A stretch of 64,000 bases of DNA from Methanosarcinales archaeon Methan_01 (GTDB taxonomy: Archaea > Halobacteriota > Methanosarcinia > Methanotrichales > Methanotrichaceae), in assembly GCA_001602645.1 (NCBI GenBank), contig LUYE01000014.1, positions 58,562 to 122,561 of the forward strand, read 5' to 3'. The position numbers were made by a program, and so were the translations under genes. The notes below the pieces were generated by a model that worked only from the letters and a program-made list of their open reading frames with translations, searched no databases and had not been told where the DNA came from. This document shows positions 26,947 through 35,322 of the stretch, piece after piece; position 1 is the first letter of the stretch; the number at the start of each line of letters is the position of its first letter.

Positions 26947-27175
26947 GCTTATTTGCCTCTTCCTCGATCTCTGCTTCGAGCTTGTCCAGATCCACAGTCC
27001 TGGCCTTCTTGATCATCTCCTCCATTAGCGACCTCAAATCCACCTTTTTCAAGATGACCGAATCAGGCGCCAACTCCTCCACAGCAAACTCGTCTCCCGG
27101 TTTTATGTCGAGCTTCCGCCGCAGCTCATTGGGAAGAACCACCCTCCCTTTGTCGTCGACTCTGGTGAACGGCAT
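26915..27175 (-). CDS. vapB: AbrB/MazE-type antitoxin, VapB
   Basis: 86 residues. The N-terminal swapped-hairpin DNA-binding domain reads MPFTRVDDKGRVVLPNELRRKLDIKPGDEFAVEEL, typical of SpoVT/AbrB antitoxins; the C-terminal half (MEEMIKKARTVDLDKLEAEIEEEANKLAKQKYKV) is a helix that should occupy the toxin groove. It is upstream of, and overlaps, vapC. A perfect 13-bp palindrome lies 22 nt before the start codon, a likely autoregulatory site. Confidence 0.88.
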   Translation of the reverse strand: MPFTRVDDKGRVVLPNELRRKLDIKPGDEFAVEELAPDSVILKKVDLRSLMEEMIKKARTVDLDKLEAEIEEEANKLAKQKYKVLN

Positions 27176-27196
27176 GTAGGATCAATCCCACTTATG

Positions 27197-27209
27197 GGAC
27201 TAATAGTCC
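27197..27209. promoter_or_regulatory. Palindrome GGACTAATAGTCC upstream of vapBC
   Basis: Perfect inverted repeat GGACTA-A-TAGTCC centred on 27203, 22-34 nt upstream of the vapB ATG. Its position over the expected promoter/leader fits an operator for the AbrB-type antitoxin or the VapBC complex. Confidence 0.5.
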
Positions 27210-27588
27210 TTAAGCGTTTTGTCACTCTGAGACGAATGACGGGAGGAGATGAGCATTGAATGAGCATTGATCGTGGGGATCCATCTCATAGAGTATCATT
27301 GCGGAAATCCTTTGATGAAGATCCCTGGTCGGAGAATTGGCTTCGCTCTCTCTTCCGACCTCTCCTGAGTCGAGGAGTAGCTGGGGCTGATCCCCCTGGA
27401 GACTGCCGCCCATCCCCGCCGCCGCACCTCTCCGCGCAGCAGATCTACCCATGTCAGAAGTAGCGGTCGCTTTTAGATTGCGGCTTTGTCGGAGCTTAAC
27501 CCCGCCGACCAGCAATGCGTCCTATCGCCGACCCCGCCCCCGACCCTGACAAAGTTTAAGGACGATCCCTGCCTATCCCCCAGCGACT
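27210..27588 (+). other. Intergenic between vapBC and thrC, no gene seen
   Basis: About 380 nt between divergent vapB and thrC. Open frames exist on both strands but have Pro/Ser/Arg-rich translations without protein-like character. A GACAAAGTTTAAGG stretch about 35 nt before thrC could be its promoter element. Confidence 0.45.
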
Positions 27589-28944
27589 ATGAACAAGATA
27601 ATGTATTCCAGCACCAACGGCCACCCCGAGCTCCTCGACTTCAAGGAGGCGCTCCTCCGGGGCCAGGCCCCCGACAAGGGGCTCTACGTCCCCCTGGAGA
27701 TCCCGCAGATCCCGAAGGAGGAGCTCGCCCGCTTCCCAGGGATGGAGTACCCCGAGATCGCCCTTTCCGTGATGCGCCCCTACCTGGGATACCTCATCCC
27801 CAAAGACGACCTCGTCGCGATCCTGCGGGACGCCTACGACTTTCCCGTGCCCATCGAGAAGGTCTACGACGAGAAGTACGTCCTTCGGCTGGATAAGGGC
27901 CCCACCTTCTCCTTCAAGGACTTCGCCGCCCGGCTGATGGGCCGATTGATGCAGTACTTCCTCAAGCAGGAGGGGAGGTCGATGGTGATCCTGACCGCCA
28001 CCTCCGGGGACACCGGAAGCGCCGTAGCCCACGCCTTCTACGGCCTGGATAACATCAAAGTCGTCGTCCTCTTCCCGGAGAAGGAGGTTACCGGACGGCA
28101 GCGAAAGCAGATGACGACCCTGGGGAGGAATGTCACCGTCTTCGCCGTCGACGGCAAGTTCGACGACTGCCAGGCTATGGTGAAGCAGGCCTTCGTCGAC
28201 CCCGACTTCGCTGGCCTCAATCTGTCGTCCGCGAACTCCATCAACATCGGCCGGCTGATTCCGCAATCGATCTACTACTTCTACGCCTGGTCGAGGGTGG
28301 CAGCCCCCGACCGGGAGGTAGTCTTCTCCGTCCCTTGCGGCAACTTCGGAAACGTCATGGCGGGGCTCCTCGCCATGAGGATGGGCCTGCCAGTCCACAA
28401 ATTCGTGGTAGCGACCAACGAGAACGACGAGTTCCCGCGGTTCATGGAGACCGGCGACTACCGGCCGATAAGCCCCTCGGTCAAGTGCATCTCCAACGCC
28501 ATGAACGTCGGCCATCCGAGTAACCTGGCCCGGGTCTTCTGGCTCTACGGCGGCTCGATGGACGAGGCCGGCCGGGTCGTCCGGGCCCCCGAGATCGAGG
28601 CGATGAGGCGGGATATATTCGCCAAATCCGTCACCGACGCCGAGACGCGGGAGACGATCTCCGAGGCGTACAACAGGTTTGACGCCCTCCTAGAGCCCCA
28701 CGGCGCCGTCGGCTGGGCGGGGCTCGCCCGTTACCTGAAGGAGGTAGAGGACTGGAGCCCCTCCGTCTCCCTCGAGACCGCCGACCCCGCCAAGTTCCCC
28801 GAGGAGGTGGTCCGGGCCGTCGGCCTCGAGCCGCCGGTCCCCGCCGGTTTGTCCCGCCTCGACGGCATGGGGGAGAGGTTCGACCTCATCGCCGGGGAGT
28901 ACGGGTTCTTCAAGGAGAAGCTCTCGGAGCTCTTCCGGGGATAG
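27589..28944 (+). CDS. thrC: Threonine synthase (PLP-dependent)
   Basis: 451 residues, the long fold type with the N-terminal YSSTNGHPELLDFKEALLRGQAPDKGLYVP motif. The PLP lysine is in GPTFSFKDFAARLM (about residue 110) and the phosphate-binding region TATSGDTGSAVAHAFYG follows. It converts O-phosphohomoserine to threonine. It is followed after 12 nt by a MetE-like methionine synthase gene, so both branches from homoserine are encoded together. A shadow of this gene in other frames has no protein character. Confidence 0.94.
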   Translation: MNKIMYSSTNGHPELLDFKEALLRGQAPDKGLYVPLEIPQIPKEELARFPGMEYPEIALSVMRPYLGYLIPKDDLVAILRDAYDFPVPIEKVYDEKYVLRLDKGPTFSFKDFAARLMGRLMQYFLKQEGRSMVILTATSGDTGSAVAHAFYGLDNIKVVVLFPEKEVTGRQRKQMTTLGRNVTVFAVDGKFDDCQAMVKQAFVDPDFAGLNLSSANSINIGRLIPQSIYYFYAWSRVAAPDREVVFSVPCGNFGNVMAGLLAMRMGLPVHKFVVATNENDEFPRFMETGDYRPISPSVKCISNAMNVGHPSNLARVFWLYGGSMDEAGRVVRAPEIEAMRRDIFAKSVTDAETRETISEAYNRFDALLEPHGAVGWAGLARYLKEVEDWSPSVSLETADPAKFPEEVVRAVGLEPPVPAGLSRLDGMGERFDLIAGEYGFFKEKLSELFRG

Positions 28945-28956
28945 GGAGGTGAGAGG

Positions 28957-29979
28957 ATGGATGACGGGCCAGAGATCATCTTCGACGACATAGGAAGCTA
29001 CCCCCTCCCGGCGGGGATGAGCCGGGAGAAGCTTCCGGAGGGCGATTCTTACCTGGGACTGGTGAAGGACGCCATGGTTCAGAAGATCGAGGCTGGTGTG
29101 GAGAGGCCCACCTACCCCCAGTTCCGGGACATGATCCGGATGTTCATGGACCCGATCGAAGACCCCAAGAGGTCGGAGAGCCCCTACCTCGTCCGGGCGG
29201 GGGAGGCCCGGATCCTGGAGCTGGAGGCCCTGGAGGCCCTGGGGCGGAGGAGGGGGGGGGTTGGTGAGCAGCTATCCGCTCGGGTATGCGTCACAGGCCC
29301 CGTCGAACTCTACATCTCCCGGTTTGGTGCCACTGACTACCGCGACATCCTCGATAACCTCGCAAAAAGCGTCGGAAGGTTTGTCGAGATGGCGAAGAAG
29401 AGCCGCCACTTCGAGGTCGCCGTCGTCTCCATCGACGAGCCGAGCCTTGGGATCAGTCCAAACGTCGTCTTCGACTATGACGATATAAAAAAAGCCCTGG
29501 AGATCGCCGCCCGCCCCTGTGGGGGAACCGATTGCGAAGTCCACCTTCACTCCCCCCTGATGGCGGAGCTCTGCGCTGGCGTCCCCGGGATCAACGTCAT
29601 CGGGGTCGAGTCGGCAGCAAACCCCGACTACCTGAGGCTCGTCGATCGGAAGGTATTGGAGGAGAACGGAGCCTTCCTCCGGGTCGGGATCGCGAGGACC
29701 GACATCGACGGAATGGTGGCGAGGCTGAACGACCGGCTCGAGACGAACCTCTGGCTCGACCCCGAAAGGCTGAAGCGGGAGGTCTTCTCCGCCGAGTCTG
29801 CTGACCTCATGGAGAAGAGGCTCGCTGCGGCCTTTCAGCTCTTCGGAGATCGGGTGAGGTACGCGGGGCCGGACTGCGGCCTCGGCCCATGGCCAAGCCA
29901 GACGATGGCGAAAGATTGCCTCGCCCGCTGCGCGAGGGCGATCTCCTCCTTCAATTCCAGGCCCAGGCCGGAGGGGTAG
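28957..29979 (+). CDS. MetE-like methionine synthase (short archaeal form)
   Basis: 340 residues, equivalent to only the C-terminal catalytic barrel of bacterial MetE. It starts with DDIGSYPLP, and the zinc ligands are visible as His in EVHLHSPLMAELC with the nearby Cys, the Glu in NVIGVESA and the Cys in GPDCGLGPWP. Short archaeal enzymes of this class methylate homocysteine with a corrinoid methyl donor, not methyltetrahydrofolate polyglutamate; this is family knowledge, not shown here. GGAGGTGAG lies just upstream of the ATG. Operon with thrC. Confidence 0.85.
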   Translation: MDDGPEIIFDDIGSYPLPAGMSREKLPEGDSYLGLVKDAMVQKIEAGVERPTYPQFRDMIRMFMDPIEDPKRSESPYLVRAGEARILELEALEALGRRRGGVGEQLSARVCVTGPVELYISRFGATDYRDILDNLAKSVGRFVEMAKKSRHFEVAVVSIDEPSLGISPNVVFDYDDIKKALEIAARPCGGTDCEVHLHSPLMAELCAGVPGINVIGVESAANPDYLRLVDRKVLEENGAFLRVGIARTDIDGMVARLNDRLETNLWLDPERLKREVFSAESADLMEKRLAAAFQLFGDRVRYAGPDCGLGPWPSQTMAKDCLARCARAISSFNSRPRPEG

Positions 29980-30192
29980 CCGGAAGGGATGGGCTCAGGC
30001 CGTGATCCCTCGGGGGCCGGCCCTTAAAGATCGAAAGACCGCCATCTCTTTTTTCTCCGGCTGAAGGAACCTTCATCGGCCCCGAGGACTTGCGATATAA
30101 TCTCTCCAGCTGGCGGGCGAACGTGGATATTATCTAAAATACGTCCTTCCTTCGATGGGGAGAGGATCTCGGGATAAATCATAACCACTATG

Positions 30193-30206
30193 TATAAATA
30201 TTTTAA
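30193..30206 (+). promoter_or_regulatory. TATA box TATAAATATTTTAA
   Basis: Strong archaeal box A whose centre is about 25 nt upstream of ATG 30223. Transcription would begin at or next to that ATG, so a leaderless messenger is predicted. It also excludes the earlier ATG at 30190, which precedes the box. Confidence 0.7.
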
Positions 30207-30222
30207 GATCATTCTATGCACC

Positions 30223-30630
30223 ATGAGATTGAGGGTAGTGAGTTCTAAAGAGGAGATCCCGGAGCTTAACCCCAACGAGCAGATGATCCACCTCGCCTTC
30301 AGGCCGTCGAATATGGACGTGATGACCCTCATCCAGAGGTGCCCCAGGATCCGGACCGTCCAGACCCCCCCATCCTACTACAGGACGATGTCCAAGGCGG
30401 CCCGGCAGTTCCTGGAGATCCAGGGGGTGGAGCTTTTGAGGGGGGACGTCTGGGGTCACCGAAAGGATATCGACGAGTACTACGAGATCGACGAGGGCGT
30501 CATAGAGAGATTATCCAAACTGATCTCGGAGGGGCGCAAAATAGATGAAGCTGTAACTTTGATAAAAAGAGAGACGAAGCTTTCAGAAGATTTGATCAAG
30601 TACATCCTCAAGACCAGCGTCATCCTTTGA
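30223..30630 (+). CDS. DUF1699 family protein
   Basis: 135 residues. The sequence MRLRVVSSKEEIPELNPNEQMIHLAFRPSNMDVMTLIQRCPRIRTVQTPPSYYRTMSKAARQFLEIQGVELLRGDVWGHRKDID matches the methanogen-restricted DUF1699 family as I recall it; the function is unknown. The C-terminal helical part (EGRKIDEAVTLIKRETKLSEDLIKYILK) may be a small DNA- or protein-binding module. Start chosen from the TATA position. No operon partner is obvious: thrC-metE is more than 240 nt upstream and tpiA is about 180 nt downstream. Confidence 0.75.
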   Translation: MRLRVVSSKEEIPELNPNEQMIHLAFRPSNMDVMTLIQRCPRIRTVQTPPSYYRTMSKAARQFLEIQGVELLRGDVWGHRKDIDEYYEIDEGVIERLSKLISEGRKIDEAVTLIKRETKLSEDLIKYILKTSVIL

Positions 30631-30811
30631 GGGGCCCTCAGAATGGGCGATCTTCGATGGCTGAGGCCTAGCCTCTGCGTTCGTCGGCTTCCACAGTTCG
30701 CACCATCACGATTTTATCTCAGAAGAGGCGACTCGGAGCCGAGGATGAAACATCAAAGGGGCCCGGTTCTCGATATCCCTACATCGCGAATCTCGGCCTG
30801 GGGTGATGATC

Positions 30812-31480
30812 ATGACAAAGGTTGTGCTCAACTTCAAGACCTACGCGGAGGCTACGGGGGCAGAGGCCCTGAAGCTCTCCCGGATTTGTGAGGAGGCGAG
30901 AGATCAGTACGACGTCGAGATCGCCGTAGCGGTCCAGGCCCCGGATATCCGGCTGATCTCGGAGGACGTCTCGATACCCGTCTACGCCCAGCACGTCGAC
31001 GGGGTCGGGTTCGGTGGATACACCGGCTCCATCACTGCCGCTGCCGTCAAGGCCGCAGGGGCCGTCGGGACCCTCATAAACCATTCGGAGAGGAGGCTTA
31101 GACTAGCCGAGATCGAGGCGTCCCTTTCGGCCTGTCGGGCGGCGGGGATCGCCACCATAGTCTGCACCAACAACGTAGCCACCACCCGGGCTGCCGCCGC
31201 CCTCAAGCCCGACTACGTGGCGGTGGAGCCCCCCGAGCTGATCGGAAGTGGCATCCCCGTCTCCAAGGCCGACCCCGGCGTTGTAACGGGTTCCGTCGAG
31301 GCGGTGAAGGGGATCGAGCCCTCCGTCGGGGTTTTGTGCGGCGCCGGGATCAGCAGGGGCGAGGACCTCCGGGCGGCCCTCGATCTCGGGTCGGAGGGGG
31401 TCCTCCTCGCCTCGGGGATCGTCAAGGCGAAGGATCAGAGGGCCGCCCTGGAGGAACTCCTCTCCGGGATCCGGAGGTGA
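30812..31480 (+). CDS. tpiA: Triosephosphate isomerase (archaeal tetrameric type)
   Basis: 222 residues, the shorter archaeal form. The active site is visible as the Lys in VVLNFKTYAEA, the His in LINHSERRL and the Glu in YVAVEPPELIGSG. It interconverts dihydroxyacetone phosphate and glyceraldehyde 3-phosphate in gluconeogenesis. I prefer ATG 30812 because GGTGAT at 30802-30807 gives a ribosome site; GTG 30803 and ATG 30806 are alternatives that add at most three residues. Acylphosphatase follows after 4 nt. Confidence 0.94.
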   Translation: MTKVVLNFKTYAEATGAEALKLSRICEEARDQYDVEIAVAVQAPDIRLISEDVSIPVYAQHVDGVGFGGYTGSITAAAVKAAGAVGTLINHSERRLRLAEIEASLSACRAAGIATIVCTNNVATTRAAAALKPDYVAVEPPELIGSGIPVSKADPGVVTGSVEAVKGIEPSVGVLCGAGISRGEDLRAALDLGSEGVLLASGIVKAKDQRAALEELLSGIRR

Positions 31481-31484
31481 CCCC

Positions 31485-31754
31485 ATGATTTGTGTCAGGG
31501 TCCGGGTATCCGGGAGGGTCCAGGGCGTCGGGTACAGGAGCTTCACCAGGAGCCAGGCCGCGGAGCTGGGGGTGAAGGGCTGGGTCAAGAACCTTCCTGG
31601 GGGCGGCGTAGAGGCCCTTCTCCAGGGGGAGAGGAAGAAGGTGGGGGAGCTGTTGAGCCTGATGAAGGAGGGGCCGGCTGGCGCCCTCGTCTCCGGCATG
31701 GATATATCCGAGGTCCGGTGCCAGGAGATCGAGGAGTTCAAGGTGGTCCGCTGA
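31485..31754 (+). CDS. acyP: Acylphosphatase
   Basis: 89 residues. The motif VSGRVQGVGYRSFTRSQA contains the phosphate-binding loop and catalytic Arg; KGWVKNLPGGGVEA supplies the catalytic Asn. It hydrolyses carboxyl-phosphate bonds such as in acetyl phosphate or 1,3-bisphosphoglycerate, which fits its position directly after tpiA. Full length. The ferredoxin gene starts 14 nt later behind GGAGGG. Confidence 0.93.
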   Translation: MICVRVRVSGRVQGVGYRSFTRSQAAELGVKGWVKNLPGGGVEALLQGERKKVGELLSLMKEGPAGALVSGMDISEVRCQEIEEFKVVR

Positions 31755-31768
31755 GGAGGGATGGACCA

Positions 31769-31951
31769 ATGCTTACGGTCAACAGATACAAATGCGGTTA
31801 CTGCGGGGCCTGCGTCGGGGTCTGTCCCGTCGCCGCCCTGGAGCTGGTGGAGACCTGGATCGAGGTGGGCGACGGCTGCACGGGCTGCGGCCGGTGTGCC
31901 AAGATCTGCCCCCTGGGGGCCCTGGAGCTGGTGAAGGAGGCGAAGACGTGA
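31769..31951 (+). CDS. Small 2[4Fe-4S] ferredoxin
   Basis: 60 residues with two clusters: CGYCGACVGVCP and CTGCGRCAKICP, each followed by a hydrophobic LEL segment. ATG 31769 gives the compact ferredoxin start MLTVNRYKCGYCG; GAGGAGGG lies 9-16 nt upstream. The stop overlaps the GTG of the geranylgeranyl reductase gene. The pair matches the known Methanosarcina arrangement in which this ferredoxin donates electrons to geranylgeranyl reductase. Confidence 0.93.
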   Translation: MLTVNRYKCGYCGACVGVCPVAALELVETWIEVGDGCTGCGRCAKICPLGALELVKEAKT

Positions 31952-33123
31952 ACTGCGACCTGGTGGTGGTGGGGGCGGGTCCCGCCGGCTCGATGACGGC
32001 GAAGGCCGCGGCCGAAGCTGGCCTCGAGGTGGTACTGCTGGAGAAGAGGCAGGAGATCGGCGACCCCGTCCGGTGCGCCGAAGGGGTGAGCAAGGCAGCC
32101 CTCAAGAAGCTCGTCGACCCGGACCCCACTTGGATCTCCGCCGAGGTGAAGGGGGCGAGGATCCGGGGGCCCGACGGGACGGAGATCGTCATCTCCGAGG
32201 ACAGGGCGGGGGCAGAGGTCGGCTACGTCCTGGAGAGGAAGGTCTTCGACCGGGCCCTGGCGCAAGAAGCGGCGGAGGCGGGGGCGAAGGTGATGGTGAA
32301 GACGAGGGCCCTGGGCCTTCTGATGGAAAATGGCGTCCCTTCGGGGGTCTCCGCCCAGTTCATCGGCGAGAGCCTCAGGGTGGAGGCGCCCCTCGTCGTC
32401 GGCGCCGACGGCGTCGAGTCGAAGGTCGGCCGCTGGGGAGGAATCGATACCGCCCTCAAGGCCAAGGACATCGAGACCTGCGCCCAGTTCCTCGTCCAGG
32501 ATGATAAAATCGACGACGATTACTGCGAATTTTTCCTCGGAAACGAGATCGCCCCCGGCGGGTACGTCTGGTCCTTCCCCAAGGGGGAGGGGCTTGCCAA
32601 CGTCGGTATCGGGGTTCTGGGGTCGAAGGCCGACTCGGGGACGCCGATCCGGCTCCTCCGGGACTTCATGAAGAATAACCTCCCTGAGGGGAAGGTCCTG
32701 GAGATGGTCGTCGGCGGGGTTCCCGTCTCGGGGCCGATCGACCAGACCGTCGCCGACGGGGTGATCCTCGTCGGGGACGCCGCCCGCCAGTCCGACCCCA
32801 TCACCGGCGGCGGGATCATAAACGCCATGAGGGCAGGGGCGATGGCGGGCGAGATCGCGGCGGAGCTGGTCCCTAAGGGCGAGGTGGATAAGAAAGCCCT
32901 CCAGATCTACGAGAATAGGTGGAGGGAGACGATCGGTAAGTTGATCACCAGGAACTTCGCCGTCAAGGAGTTCTTCGTCGGACTAACCGACGACGACCTC
33001 AATCGGCTGATCCACTCCCTCGACGGGATCGACGTCGCAGAATTGGACCTGAGGGGGCTGTTGAAGGTCCTAGTCCGGCAGAACCCGAAGCACCTCCTGA
33101 AGCTCCGCCACCTGATCGTCTAG
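31948..33123 (+). CDS. Geranylgeranyl reductase (digeranylgeranylglycerophospholipid reductase)
   Basis: 391 residues. FAD Rossmann motif DLVVVGAGPAGSMTAKAAAEAG at the N-terminus, the conserved Cys in PVRCAEGVSK, the GGR signature PGGYVWSFPKG (YxWxFP) and the FAD-binding GDAARQSDPITGGG. It saturates the isoprenoid chains of archaeal ether lipids. The start is GTG 31948 overlapping the ferredoxin stop (GTGA), so the two are made together. It completes the isoprenoid/lipid genes at the start of the window. The longer frame from 31792 is the shadow of the ferredoxin gene. Confidence 0.93.
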   Translation: MNCDLVVVGAGPAGSMTAKAAAEAGLEVVLLEKRQEIGDPVRCAEGVSKAALKKLVDPDPTWISAEVKGARIRGPDGTEIVISEDRAGAEVGYVLERKVFDRALAQEAAEAGAKVMVKTRALGLLMENGVPSGVSAQFIGESLRVEAPLVVGADGVESKVGRWGGIDTALKAKDIETCAQFLVQDDKIDDDYCEFFLGNEIAPGGYVWSFPKGEGLANVGIGVLGSKADSGTPIRLLRDFMKNNLPEGKVLEMVVGGVPVSGPIDQTVADGVILVGDAARQSDPITGGGIINAMRAGAMAGEIAAELVPKGEVDKKALQIYENRWRETIGKLITRNFAVKEFFVGLTDDDLNRLIHSLDGIDVAELDLRGLLKVLVRQNPKHLLKLRHLIV

Positions 33124-33174
33124 CCGGCGGATCTCCCGGCCGCCGCTCCTCCGACGGCTCCGCCCTCCAGCGGC

Positions 33175-33705
33175 TCAGCCGCCGGATAGGCCGGGGAGGC
33201 GGTCGAGGTCGAACTCGATCCGAACGCAATCGCGGTCGGCGCCGATGGAGACGACGGTGGCGTGGAAGACGTATCGGAGGGTCCGCCGACCTCCCGGCAC
33301 CCTCACCCCGTGGTCGCGAGCGAGCCTCGATAGGGTGCAGGCCTGGAGGACCGGGCCGGACTGGAGGAAGAGGAGGCCCGGCAGGTTGAGGCTCTGGTGG
33401 GAAAGGGTCGGAAACTTCTCCTCCAGGATCGCCGCCAGCTCGGCCCGGGTGATCTCGACGGCCCGTCCCTCGCTCTCGATCCTGATCTGGTCAGCGTCGG
33501 CCTCGACGGCGTCGACGTGGGCCTTGAGGGTCGAGGAGATGTAGTTATTCCCCCGGCCCCTCTTCTCGGGCGGGAGGAGCTCTTCGAGCCTCGGGAGGAA
33601 GGGGCGGAGGAGGGGTCCGCTCCCGCCGAACAGTGCCCCCGGCAGGTTTTTCACCTCCGCCGAGAGGTCTCTTACGTCCTGCTTTGTCACTTCGACATGG
33701 ACCAT
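33175..33705 (-). CDS. Hypothetical cytosolic protein
   Basis: 176 residues, no signal peptide or membrane segment. It opens MVHVEVTKQDVRDLSAEVKNLPGALFGG, has a nearly symmetric second NLPGLLFLQSGPVLQACTL segment (about residues 108-126), and ends in beta-like sequence RYVFHATVVSIGADRDCVRIEFDLDRL. The two xNLPGxLF stretches suggest an internal duplication. I recognise no family. GC and codon use match the core genome, so it is probably a native gene. It converges with the geranylgeranyl reductase gene. Confidence 0.65.
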   Translation of the reverse strand: MVHVEVTKQDVRDLSAEVKNLPGALFGGSGPLLRPFLPRLEELLPPEKRGRGNNYISSTLKAHVDAVEADADQIRIESEGRAVEITRAELAAILEEKFPTLSHQSLNLPGLLFLQSGPVLQACTLSRLARDHGVRVPGGRRTLRYVFHATVVSIGADRDCVRIEFDLDRLPGLSGG

Positions 33706-33973
33706 GGTTATTTTCGGGGGCTTTTAGGGCATGTAGTTGTCGGGCTGGTGGAAAGCAGCCACCAGGGACAAAGGCCGAACAGAACCGCCCAATAAAGAGA
33801 ATCTTGGGAGGGATCCCCTCCTCGCCATCTTTATAACGCGAAAGGATAGCCGATGACTGAGGCGGAGGCGGGTAGAAGTTGCGAGAAGATCGATCCTGGG
33901 ACGAAGAGTTGGCTTTATCGGAGACGGGGCCCAAGCCACAGAAATCTTTGGAACAATCGTCCAGAGACCCGCC

Positions 33974-35206
33974 ATGACCGACCCCTCCTCCGCCCGAAGC
34001 CAGAGGTATCTCGGAGATAAGGGGCTCGTCGCCCTCATCACCTTCCTCAGCGCCTTCGTCCCCCTCTCGACCGACCTCTACCTTCCCGCCCTCCCCGGGA
34101 TGGCCCTCTACTTCGGAGTCTCGGCGGACCTCGCGAACCTGACCCTAATTTTGTTCTTCGTCTTCTTCGGTGCGGGGACGCTCTTCTGGGGCCCCCTCAG
34201 CGACAGGTACGGCCGAAGGCCCGTCCTCCTCGCGGCCCTCTCGATATATACGGCGGCGAGCCTCGGCTGCGCCGCCTCCGGCGACATTCATCAGCTGATA
34301 GCCTTCCGGATCTTCCAGGCGGTCGGGGGGAGCGGCGCCTTCGCCGTCGCCACTGCCATGGTCAAGGACGTCTACGAGAGCAAGAGGAGGGAGCCGATCC
34401 TGGCGATGGTCCAGTCGATGGTTCTGATATCGCCGGTGGCGGCCCCCGTCCTCGGAGCGATCCTCCTCAAGTTCGTCTCCTGGAGGGGGGCGTTCTGGGC
34501 CCTCGCCCTCATCGGCCTCATCGCCCTTTTGGGGAGCCTGGCGCTGGAGGAGACGATCGGCGAGCGGAGCGGGGGGCCCATCCTCGGGGCCCTCGGCCGG
34601 ATCTTTGGGGTAGCGAAGAACCCCGGCTTCTCCTCCCTCCTCCTCCTCTTCTCCCTCCCGGGGATATCCTCGATGGCCTTCATAGCCGCGTCGTCCTACA
34701 TCTACATAAACGGCTTTTGCCTCAGCCCCCAGGTCTACAGCTACTACTTCGCAGCAAACGCCGTCGGGATGATCTCCGGCCCCATGATCTACATGCGGAT
34801 CTCCAGGAGACGCCGGAGGAGGTCGATCATCGCCGCCTCCTTCGGGGCGATCGCCGGAAGCGGCCTCTTGATCACGATCTTTGGAGAGAGAGCCCCATGG
34901 CTATTGGCGGCGGCCCTCCTCCCGGCGACGATCTCTTCGAGCCTGGTCCGGACGCCAGCAACGAACCTGATGCTGGAGCAGCAGAGGGGGGATACGGGGT
35001 CGGCGGCTGCCCTCATGAGCTTCTTCGGGATCTTCGCCGGGAGCGTCGGGATGACGACGATCTCCCTGGACTGGCCCGATCCGATCCAGGTCCTGGGGAT
35101 GATGAACCTCCTCGTCGGCCTCGCCTCAGGGGCGCTCTGGATCCTGATCTCAAAAAAACCGTATGTCGTAGCCGTTCCGGAGAGGTACGTCCCTCGCCGC
35201 CGCTGA
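33974..35206 (+). CDS. MFS transporter, Bcr/CflA drug-resistance subfamily
   Basis: 410 residues with twelve hydrophobic segments. The signature STDLYLPALPGM (about residues 33-44), the loop GPLSDRYGRRPVLL (motif A) and RIFQAVGGSGAF (motif B-like) place it in the DHA1 Bcr/CflA group, proton-driven exporters of drugs or small molecules. A TTTATAA box near 33829 is more than 130 nt upstream, leaving a long leader without a gene. Substrate unknown. Confidence 0.87.
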   Translation: MTDPSSARSQRYLGDKGLVALITFLSAFVPLSTDLYLPALPGMALYFGVSADLANLTLILFFVFFGAGTLFWGPLSDRYGRRPVLLAALSIYTAASLGCAASGDIHQLIAFRIFQAVGGSGAFAVATAMVKDVYESKRREPILAMVQSMVLISPVAAPVLGAILLKFVSWRGAFWALALIGLIALLGSLALEETIGERSGGPILGALGRIFGVAKNPGFSSLLLLFSLPGISSMAFIAASSYIYINGFCLSPQVYSYYFAANAVGMISGPMIYMRISRRRRRRSIIAASFGAIAGSGLLITIFGERAPWLLAAALLPATISSSLVRTPATNLMLEQQRGDTGSAAALMSFFGIFAGSVGMTTISLDWPDPIQVLGMMNLLVGLASGALWILISKKPYVVAVPERYVPRRR

Positions 35207-35322
35207 ACAGGGGTGGAGGAGCGGGCCCTGCCATCGGATGGATGATCTGAGGGAAAGAAGATCCCCACGGAGCGGCTGTTTTTTAAACCTTGAAGGGATA
35301 GATTGTAAGGGGGTTACTGAAT

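Noticed and set aside
27222..27515. Minus-strand 97-codon frame between vapB and thrC
   Set aside because: No protein-like features; the competing plus-strand frames here are equally poor, so the region is left noncoding.
33545..33934. Minus-strand 129-codon frame overlapping the hypothetical gene at 33175-33705
   Set aside because: Pro/Arg-rich shadow frame; the 33175-33705 frame has better amino-acid balance and an internal duplication.
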